Positions 1 to 5,270 of a stretch of 25,814 nt of DNA are shown here, piece by piece. The DNA is from a virus. The notes beneath the pieces were generated by a model, which saw only the letters and a list, made by a program, of their open reading frames with translations, had not been told where the DNA came from and did not search any database. Location: the IMG/VR virus record IMGVR_UViG_3300025131_000371, positions 1 to 25,814 of that record. One strand, given 5' to 3'. Every line of letters begins with the position of its first letter. Within the stretch, counting starts at the first letter, position 1. Both the position numbers and the translations under genes were made by a program.

Positions 1-1
1 C

Positions 2-349
2 ACACAGCCAAGTGTTAATCTACCAGCACCGTCATTCTCACGCAATCTTGACATACGGCAAATCTCCTCTGAAATCGCAGAGAACATGGAAACCGAGCCA
101 GAAGAACAGGCAGAGATATACACTCCGCAGAGTGAAGAGTTTTCTATCGGCGAAGTGCCGACTGAAAAGCCGCTTGAAGATCGTATCTTTGAGCGTGCTG
201 ATGATCCTCTACTTAAAGAGGTATCAGAGTCTAACAATGAAGGCTGGAAAGATGCCATTATTAAGACTTACAAGACCCTACCGGAGAGTCTATGGGGTAG
301 CGATACCGCACGCACTCTCTACAATGCAAACCTCAGCATTAAAGGATAA
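2..349 (+). CDS. Unknown phage protein, 3' end only
   Basis: The reading frame is open from the first complete codon in the window to the TAA at 347-349, so the gene almost certainly begins to the left of the window. An internal ATG at 86 would give 87 residues, but the 28 codons before it also read as ordinary protein (Pro/Ser-rich, starting TQPSVNLPAPSFSRN), so I do not treat it as the start. The visible part is acidic (stretches such as METEPEEQAE and ERADDPLLKEV) and ends in NANLSIKG. There are no cysteines, membrane segments or catalytic motifs that I recognise. It lies two bases upstream of the next gene and is probably the tail of an early or replication gene. Function unknown. Confidence 0.75.
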   Translation, partial: TQPSVNLPAPSFSRNLDIRQISSEIAENMETEPEEQAEIYTPQSEEFSIGEVPTEKPLEDRIFERADDPLLKEVSESNNEGWKDAIIKTYKTLPESLWGSDTARTLYNANLSIKG

Positions 350-351
350 TA

Positions 352-702
352 ATGTCTGAAATTACAACCAACGCAACAGTAAACGGAGAGAAAGTCTCCC
401 ATACTGTCAACTACGACATTGGCGATACATTGCAAAATGCTATTGACAATTTTGGTGAGGACAATGTCCTTGGATTATATGTCCGTGGTGCGACTCTTGC
501 CATACAAGCAAAAGTCGGTCAAATGCTCCGGGCTGAAACATCTCCAGATGCTATTGATGACACAATGGCTGGCTGGAGACTTGACCAACGTGGTGTGCGT
601 ACTAAGAAGTCCAAAGAGCAGAAAGCCACTGAGCTTCTCGCTGGCATGGACAAGGATGCACTGGCCGCTATGCTTGATTCACTCGGCATCAAGGTCAAGT
701 AA
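352..702 (+). CDS. Small hypothetical protein before the exonuclease
   Basis: 116 residues. The ATG follows AAAGGA at a reasonable distance, and the stop TAA shares its last A with the next start (TAATG), so the next gene is translationally coupled. The N-terminal half (TVNGEKVSHTVNYDIGD) looks like beta structure. Residues 25-60 look helical. The last 30 residues form a charged helix pair, KEQKATELLAGMDKDALAAM, that resembles the C-terminus of the protein at 3438-3680. No family is recognised. Its place directly ahead of an exonuclease, a Sak4-like ATPase and an SSB-like protein suggests an accessory role in recombination or replication, but that is context only. Confidence 0.8.
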   Translation: MSEITTNATVNGEKVSHTVNYDIGDTLQNAIDNFGEDNVLGLYVRGATLAIQAKVGQMLRAETSPDAIDDTMAGWRLDQRGVRTKKSKEQKATELLAGMDKDALAAMLDSLGIKVK

Positions 703-1703
703 TGCTTCCTCCGCTTGACAACTCAACGATTACAGCTTTTCGAGAATGCCCCCGCAAAGCTTTTTTTCGTTATGTCAGGCATTGGCGTATGGACGGACCC
801 GAACCTGTATATTTTACATTCGGGTCTGCCTGGCACTCCGGACTAGATGCAATCTACAAAGCCTTTTACGAGGCACGTTCCATTCACGGTCGTACTAACC
901 CAGAGTGGAACAGGTTGCGTCAGTCTGACGAGTTCGCCAAGGTCTTGACTGAAGTAGCCGGCCTGGCATTTGACCAAGTATGGACAGATGCTGGCTGGCC
1001 GCTTATCCCTGATCCGGATCAGTATGCTGACTTCAAAGCACGCACCCCAGCCAAAGCTCGTGAAATGTTCTTCTATTATTACAAAGAGCTTGCCGAGCAT
1101 CTTAATCGCTGGTCATTGATCCAGACAGAGCAGCCCTTCTGCGTCCCATTAGATCCTGAAAATCCTGAAATCTTTTATTCCGGTAGAATCGACAAAGTCA
1201 TCGAAGATGAGCTTGGTACTATGTGGCTCCTAGAACACAAGACCAGCACTTTGTTCAGTAAAACCACCGGATTCAGAAACGATTTCGTGCAATCTTTCAG
1301 TCCTAATAGTCAGGTTGAAGGTTATATGTATGCTGTACGTTTCCTACAGTCTCAAGGTGATCTCCCAGATCAACCCTTCGGTGGTGTATATGTAGATGCC
1401 AGTCTAGTACATAAAACATCCTTTCACTACAAGCGCATACCAGTCTATTATGATGATATGCTAGTAGCTGAATGGCTCGATGATGTACGCTATTGGCATC
1501 ATAGTTTTCAATCTAGTCGTACCGAAGGTATGTTTCCGAGAGCAACCAATAACTGTTTTAATAAGTACAGCCAATGCTCTTACCTCCATCTGTGCAGAAC
1601 GCAGCCCAGTATGCAATACTGGAATGAGAAATATGAAGCTCCTGAAGGCTTCATTACAGATGAATGGAAACCTTACGCTACGAAAGAAATTGAAACCAGT
1701 TAG
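702..1703 (+). CDS. PD-(D/E)XK exonuclease, RecB/Cas4 type, probable Fe-S
   Basis: 333 residues. The nuclease core is visible as GRID (D164), then LLEHKTS (E178, K180), then QVEGYMYAV (Q204/Y208, the QxxxY motif of RecB-family nucleases). An upstream His lies in GSAWHSGL (H45). Four cysteines, C16 (in FRECPRKAFF), C285, C292 and C298, are placed one near the N-terminus and three near the C-terminus. That is the arrangement that holds a 4Fe-4S cluster in Cas4 and AddB. The likely role is 5'-3' or 3'-5' resection of phage DNA ends for single-strand annealing recombination with the adjacent Sak4-like ATPase and SSB. The start is coupled to the upstream stop (TAATG) with AAGG eight bases before it. 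Family assignment is firm; polarity and cluster are inferred. Confidence 0.88.
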   Translation: MLPPLDNSTITAFRECPRKAFFRYVRHWRMDGPEPVYFTFGSAWHSGLDAIYKAFYEARSIHGRTNPEWNRLRQSDEFAKVLTEVAGLAFDQVWTDAGWPLIPDPDQYADFKARTPAKAREMFFYYYKELAEHLNRWSLIQTEQPFCVPLDPENPEIFYSGRIDKVIEDELGTMWLLEHKTSTLFSKTTGFRNDFVQSFSPNSQVEGYMYAVRFLQSQGDLPDQPFGGVYVDASLVHKTSFHYKRIPVYYDDMLVAEWLDDVRYWHHSFQSSRTEGMFPRATNNCFNKYSQCSYLHLCRTQPSMQYWNEKYEAPEGFITDEWKPYATKEIETS

Positions 1704-2496
1704 TGCCTCTGACTACCAGCTAGATAGACTCCGCATACTCGCAATCGGACCAGCTGGTAGTGGCAAAACCACACAATTGCGAACCCTCCCAGGCAAAAAG
1801 CTCCTCTTCTGTTTTGAAGACAATGCCTTGAACTCCCTCAAAGGAGATCCAAACATTGACTATATGCTGTATTTGCCTGATGTTGTAGAAATAGCGCCCC
1901 GTTCCTTGTCAACGAAGCAGAACGCCCGTGCGACACCGGCAACAGGTGATAAGCCTCATGCATTCGATGATTTTGTGGCAGACTTTAATGAACTGCTACG
2001 CGATCAAGAAACCTTCTCCAAGTATGATGTTATAGCCATTGACAGCTTAACATCGCTAGGCAAAGCGGTTATGGATGCTGTCTTATGGCTTAATAACAGA
2101 ATGGGCCAGCAACCGGCACAAGATGACTGGGGCGCTCAACTCAATACAGTTGAGAATACCGTACGCAAGATCACATCACTACCTAAGCTAGTTTATATAA
2201 CTGCCCATGATATGCTGATGCAGGATGATCTGACAAAGAAAATCTTCAATGAGCTTGTGTTAACCGGTCAACTCAAAGTACGCATACCTATGCTCTTCTC
2301 CGACATTTTTAAATTCCAAGTTGACGGCGAAAAGCATAAAATCTTGACCAGGCCAGATCGCTATAATGTGAAGGTACGTCGATCAATCCATAATCTCGAT
2401 GCCGAGATAGATGGAACGATCACGGATTTTAACAAAGCAACTGAGTATGGTCTTGGGGCTTTGCTAGGCAAAGCTGGATATGGCAGTCTTCGATAG
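1660..2496 (+). CDS. Sak4-like RecA-fold ATPase (recombinase/annealing partner)
   Basis: About 278 residues from the ATG at 1660. The frame is open back to 1480, but that part lies over the exonuclease gene and does not resemble the family. 1660 has GAAGG about 11 bases upstream and places the P-loop near residue 30, as usual for Sak4/AAA_24 proteins; an ATG at 1633 is the alternative. Walker A is GPAGSGKT (30-37), Walker B is YDVIAIDS (122-129), and the family's YITAHD motif is at 179-184. Phage Sak4 proteins are single-domain RecA relatives that promote annealing with help from the phage SSB. The exonuclease immediately upstream and SSB-like gene downstream form a complete recombination set. 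It overlaps the exonuclease by 44 bases. Confidence 0.85.
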   Translation: MNGNLTLRKKLKPVSASDYQLDRLRILAIGPAGSGKTTQLRTLPGKKLLFCFEDNALNSLKGDPNIDYMLYLPDVVEIAPRSLSTKQNARATPATGDKPHAFDDFVADFNELLRDQETFSKYDVIAIDSLTSLGKAVMDAVLWLNNRMGQQPAQDDWGAQLNTVENTVRKITSLPKLVYITAHDMLMQDDLTKKIFNELVLTGQLKVRIPMLFSDIFKFQVDGEKHKILTRPDRYNVKVRRSIHNLDAEIDGTITDFNKATEYGLGALLGKAGYGSLR

Positions 2497-2539
2497 TCGA
2501 ACATTGCCTTCTTTTTAACTTCCATATAGGATAATTATT

Positions 2540-2992
2540 ATGGTAGAATCAGTCGACCTGAATGACCTCGAACTCGACGGTATCGAGGATGCAAGTGAAC
2601 CTAGTGCAGTAGCAGCCGGTCAATACATTATTCGTGTTGGGCAAGCTGAATTCCGTAACTCAAAAGCTGGCAATCCTATGCTCCAGCTAATCTGTGAACT
2701 GCCAGATGAGCCAAGTGCGGCAGGCATTTTTCATTTCGTTATGATGCCTACAAGAACAATGGAGTCAGATCAAAAGACCCGTAGAAAACTCGAGCTGAAG
2801 CGCCTGCTTCATGCTTTCAGTGTTCCTTACACTGCCGCAGGTTTCGATCCGGGTGCTTTAATCGGGCAAGAATGCGAGATGTATGTCTCCGTTGAGCAAG
2901 ACGACAATGGTGTTGATCGTAACCGTCTAACTCCTCCTCCTGTCCCAGAGGGTGCCAAAGCTCCCAAAGGTGACGCTATACCTTTTGAGTAA
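2540..2992 (+). CDS. Phage SSB-like protein with IPFE tail
   Basis: 150 residues. AGGA lies eight bases before the ATG after a 43-base gap. The middle (about 25-125) has the look of an OB-fold single-strand binding protein, with short alternating hydrophobic strands such as QYIIRVGQAEF, GNPMLQLICEL and GQECEMYVSVEQ. The N-terminus is acidic. The C-terminus is a Pro/Lys-rich linker ending DAIPFE, close to the DDDIPF tip through which bacterial SSB recruits partner proteins, though here one Glu follows the Phe. The position after exonuclease and Sak4 supports the SSB role, since Sak4 annealing is known to be SSB-stimulated in other phages. The fold assignment rests on pattern and context rather than a hallmark motif. 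Confidence 0.7.
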   Translation: MVESVDLNDLELDGIEDASEPSAVAAGQYIIRVGQAEFRNSKAGNPMLQLICELPDEPSAAGIFHFVMMPTRTMESDQKTRRKLELKRLLHAFSVPYTAAGFDPGALIGQECEMYVSVEQDDNGVDRNRLTPPPVPEGAKAPKGDAIPFE

Positions 2993-3029
2993 TAATTAGG
3001 CTAGGGCAAACGCTAGGAATCTCCTCTCC

Positions 3030-3054
3030 CTTATCTTAGGGGGTATAAGATAAG
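3030..3054 (+). repeat. Inverted repeat, 9-bp perfect stem
   Basis: CTTATCTTA (3030-3038) pairs perfectly with TAAGATAAG (3046-3054) around the loop GGGGGTA. It is immediately followed, without a spare base, by the next hairpin, so the two could stack coaxially. There is no T-run after it, so it is not a terminator on its own. Confidence 0.75.
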
Positions 3055-3083
3055 CCTGGGCATTTACGCATATGGTGCCCAGG
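3055..3083 (+). repeat. Inverted repeat, 8-bp GC-rich stem
   Basis: CCTGGGCA (3055-3062) pairs perfectly with TGCCCAGG (3076-3083) around a 13-base loop, TTTACGCATATGG. It is the strongest stem of the leader. The following bases, TAGCCTA, are a duplicate of the outer-stem sequence at 3151-3157. Confidence 0.75.
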
Positions 3084-3109
3084 TAGCCTAAGCTCTAGTA
3101 GGTGTTTTT

Positions 3110-3131
3110 CTTCAGATTTTCTGAGGTTTTT
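3110..3131 (+). terminator. Terminator-like hairpin with T5 tract
   Basis: CTTCAGA (3110-3116) pairs with TCTGAGG (3120-3126) around TTT, with one G-U pair, and is followed by TTTTT (3127-3131). The stem is short and only moderately GC-rich, so termination would be partial. It sits at the downstream end of the leader and could separate the recombination genes from the replication genes or act as an attenuator. It is forward-strand only: the opposite strand has an A-run. Confidence 0.45.
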
Positions 3132-3159
3132 CCCGTACGCTATTGCTCCCTAGCCTATT

Positions 3160-3441
3160 ATGTCAGTCTCAATAAATCCATTTCCCCGCAACAGCCCTCG
3201 ATATAGGTCCAACATGTCCCAAAGATACACCCAATATACGCATAAAATCAGCGTGCCTATGCGTAAAGAACTGTACGATTTCTATGCCCAATTTCCGCAT
3301 GGCATAAAAGCCCAGATCGCACGCATGTCCTTGCTCAAGATCAAGACTCTGCTTGAAAACGTGCCAGAGGACGAAATGAAGGCCCACCTATACGATCTAG
3401 TAAATGGCCAATACACACTAACAACCGCTAGTGAAAAATGA
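3160..3441 (+). CDS. Small hypothetical protein, possible DNA-binding
   Basis: 93 residues from the ATG at 3160, which has no clear ribosome site and lies two bases beyond the outer stem of the leader. An ATG at 3214 (giving 75 residues, MSQRYTQYTHKIS) has TAGG eight bases before it and may be the true start, in which case the leader is longer. A short strand-like segment HKISVPM is followed by two helices, ELYDFYAQFPHGIKAQIARM and LLKIKTLLENVPEDEMKAHL. A strand then two helices is compatible with a ribbon-helix-helix DNA binder, but this is a weak resemblance. The last A of the frame overlaps the next start (ATGA). Function unknown. Confidence 0.7.
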   Translation: MSVSINPFPRNSPRYRSNMSQRYTQYTHKISVPMRKELYDFYAQFPHGIKAQIARMSLLKIKTLLENVPEDEMKAHLYDLVNGQYTLTTASEK

Positions 3442-3680
3442 AGATAGAACAATTCAAAACTGACTTATCCAAAATGTCAGAGGATGAACTCCGAGAGTTT
3501 ATCATAGAAAACCGCAAGGCACAAAGACGCTATAAAGAAGAGCAAGCCGCTCAGCCTAAGCGTGTCAAAGTGTCATCCATCACAGATGCGAAAAAGAAGG
3601 AAGAGAAGCTTAAAGCCATGCTTGAGTCCCTGCCTCCCGATGTACTACAAAAACTCCTTGCCGAGAAAGGACTAAAATGA
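3438..3680 (+). CDS. Small charged helical protein
   Basis: 80 residues, overlapping both neighbours by ATGA, so it is translationally coupled on both sides. It is highly charged and lacks Cys, Trp and membrane segments. Two similar helical hairpins are separated by a basic linker (PKRVKVSS): DLSKMSEDELREFIIENR near the start and AMLESLPPDVLQKLLAEKG at the end. Both fit an L-x-x-M/L-(S/P)-x-D-x-L pattern that also occurs at the C-terminus of the protein at 352-702. A scaffold or adaptor role in the replication complex is possible. No family is recognised. Confidence 0.75.
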   Translation: MKIEQFKTDLSKMSEDELREFIIENRKAQRRYKEEQAAQPKRVKVSSITDAKKKEEKLKAMLESLPPDVLQKLLAEKGLK

Positions 3681-3949
3681 TAACGATAGAATGCACCGCC
3701 GCAATTGTATTAGACAGTGAGACAAGCAAGCCAAAGACAACAGTAACATGCTCTCAATGTGGCTACACCACTGAATCATGGGGCAATACCGAGAAATCGA
3801 TGAAACGATCCTGCTGGCTATTATCCCAGCCAGAGCATGACTGCCCAGATGCGGATCCAGACGAAAGGTATTTCTACCAAGTAAGTGAGGAGAACGTAAC
3901 CGACAATCAAAACGTAGCCAAAGAAGAATCCGACGAAATCCCATTCTAA
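3677..3949 (+). CDS. Zinc-finger-like small protein with SSB-type DEIPF tail
   Basis: 90 residues with an ATGA overlap at the start. The core CSQCGYTTESWG (C25, C28) is followed by C46 and C56, a probable four-Cys zinc site. The pattern CxxCG...esxG...S...R...LL...C is one I have seen in small phage proteins of unknown function. What stands out is the end: after a polar linker (QNVAKEE) the protein finishes SDEIPF, matching the acidic tip plus I-P-F of bacterial SSB tails. The SSB-like protein at 2540-2992 ends in a similar but weaker form. The tail suggests docking on host SSB-binding partners or recruitment of phage replication proteins. That role is inferred from the motif alone. Confidence 0.78.
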   Translation: MITIECTAAIVLDSETSKPKTTVTCSQCGYTTESWGNTEKSMKRSCWLLSQPEHDCPDADPDERYFYQVSEENVTDNQNVAKEESDEIPF

Positions 3950-3956
3950 GCCAATT

Positions 3957-5270
3957 ATGAAACGCCTTGAAACCAAAACTGTTCTGCTCGACACAATACA
4001 AATCGGCGAAAGGTTCCGTGTCGACTATGGTGATGTTGAATCACTTGCCCAATCAATCAAGTCTGAAGGACTTATCAATCCCATAACGATAGACACCCAA
4101 TCCAATCTGCTAGCCGGAGGTCGACGCCTCGAAGCAGTCAGGTTACTAGGATATGACTCAATCGAAGCCACTATCTTCAAGATAGAAAATGAGTACGAGC
4201 TACGGATAGTCGAACTAATCGAGAATATCCAAAGGAAAGAAATGACCTGGGCTGAGCAAGCTAACCTAGTCAAACGCATCAATGATTTGATGAAGACCGA
4301 GAATAAGCAATGGACCCAGCAGAAAACTGCTGACCTATTATCTATGTCTCCCGGTCATGTCAGCGATCAGCTATCCATAGCAAATGTTGTTGAACAGGTG
4401 CCTGCTCTCGAATCTATCGGGTCACTCCACGATGCAGTTAAGACCTACCGTGCTTTATGCGTAGGTATGGCAGAAGCAGAGTTATCCCAGCGTCTGCAAG
4501 CTAAAGCCGAGGCAACCCACCGAGCGGAGCAAGGTGCTGAGGACAACCAAAGCTACGACCCTCACCTAGCCTTTGTAAAAACCTGTGCAGACAGCTATCT
4601 TATATCCGACTGCATACAAGCAATGAACAAGCTAGCCGGGCACTGCGAGAAGTTCGATTTTGCCGAGATAGACCCTCCCTATGATGCAAACTTTGACTAT
4701 AAGTACGACGTTACCAAGCTAGAAATCTACGGCAATCGAACATACGCCGAATTCATGCATGAAGTTATACAGGCCTCCCGTATGCTAATGCGTGACAACT
4801 CCTTTATGATTTTATGGTTCCCTACCCGCGACTTCACTATGTTTCATGAGCTACTCGATGCCTCTTTCAAAGACTCCTTCGATCCTATACCTGCTATCTG
4901 GTACAAAGAGACACAGCCTGCCGGCGACATCGAACGCATGTTAGCACGCCGCTATGAGTCATTCTTTGTAGCGTGGAAAGGCAAACCTATCCTGCAACTC
5001 AAAGGTTTGCCTAACATATTCCAATACAATACAGTTCCAGCATCAGCACGCTGGCATCCTGTCCAACGTCCTCTTGATATGATGCTCCGACTGCATGAAA
5101 TATTTTGCCCCTCCTTCGGACGTACTTTAATACCATTCGCCGGTTCTGGCACTCCAATAAATGCCCACTATTTGCGTAACCCAACACCTGAGTCATGCAT
5201 CGGTTTCGATCTGAATGCCGATTTCCGAACTCGCTTCTTAGCTAACCTAACATACCCGACCTCAAAATGA
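3957..5270 (+). CDS. ParB-like domain fused to DNA methyltransferase
   Basis: 437 residues. The N-terminal third is ParB/Srx-like: LLAGGRRLEA (51-60) is the ParB GxRR box, ELIENIQRKEMTW (86-98) the second ParB box, and a helix-turn-helix follows at about 120-142 (QQKTADLLSMSPGHVSDQLS). After a linker near 180-205 comes an amino-methyltransferase with DPPY (239-242) as the catalytic motif and FAGSGT (394-399) as the S-adenosylmethionine motif. DPPY before FxGxG is the permuted beta-class order for N6-adenine or N4-cytosine methylation. The ParB part may give sequence recognition. The fusion is known from other phages and mobile elements. Likely roles are protection from host restriction or marking of phage DNA. 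Start seven bases after the upstream stop, weak ribosome site; end overlaps the polymerase by ATGA. Confidence 0.9.
   Translation: MKRLETKTVLLDTIQIGERFRVDYGDVESLAQSIKSEGLINPITIDTQSNLLAGGRRLEAVRLLGYDSIEATIFKIENEYELRIVELIENIQRKEMTWAEQANLVKRINDLMKTENKQWTQQKTADLLSMSPGHVSDQLSIANVVEQVPALESIGSLHDAVKTYRALCVGMAEAELSQRLQAKAEATHRAEQGAEDNQSYDPHLAFVKTCADSYLISDCIQAMNKLAGHCEKFDFAEIDPPYDANFDYKYDVTKLEIYGNRTYAEFMHEVIQASRMLMRDNSFMILWFPTRDFTMFHELLDASFKDSFDPIPAIWYKETQPAGDIERMLARRYESFFVAWKGKPILQLKGLPNIFQYNTVPASARWHPVQRPLDMMLRLHEIFCPSFGRTLIPFAGSGTPINAHYLRNPTPESCIGFDLNADFRTRFLANLTYPTSK

Larger units (their letters stand above)
2997..3157 (+). promoter_or_regulatory. Structured non-coding leader with nested inverted repeats
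   Basis: This is the only gap over 100 bases in the plus-strand arm. A 10-base outer pair, TAGGCTAGGG (2997-3006) with CCCTAGCCTA (3148-3157), encloses three hairpins: 3030-3038/3046-3054 (9 bp), 3055-3062/3076-3083 (8 bp, GC-rich) and 3110-3116/3120-3126 (7 bp, followed by five T). The outer right strand ends two bases before the ATG at 3160. A second copy of TAGCCTA at 3084-3090 could pair with the same left strand in place of 3151-3157. The layout looks like a cis-acting RNA (attenuator or switch) controlling the downstream replication genes. I match it to no known riboswitch. A replication origin or a processed non-coding RNA are alternatives. Confidence 0.55.

Noticed and set aside
12-359. 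115-residue plus-strand frame at the left edge
   Set aside because: It overlaps the acidic frame that runs from position 2 to 349 and its product is Arg/Leu/Ser-rich without protein-like pattern. The other frame ends two bases before the next gene.
419-718. 99-residue frame within the 352-702 gene
   Set aside because: Shadow frame: its product is Ser/Leu/Met-rich, and the 352 frame has the ribosome site and coupled stop.
1480-1659. N-terminal extension of the Sak4-like frame
   Set aside because: It lies over the conserved cysteine end of the exonuclease and does not resemble the family; the P-loop position fits the ATG at 1660.
2505-2533. Possible promoter TTGCCT-17-TAGGAT before the SSB-like gene
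   Set aside because: Both boxes match consensus poorly, and the -10 box would overlap the ribosome site, leaving no room for a normal leader.
2993-3159. tRNA or known riboswitch in the leader
   Set aside because: No cloverleaf with a TTCGA-type T loop or CCA end could be fitted, and I recognise no motif of the common riboswitch classes.
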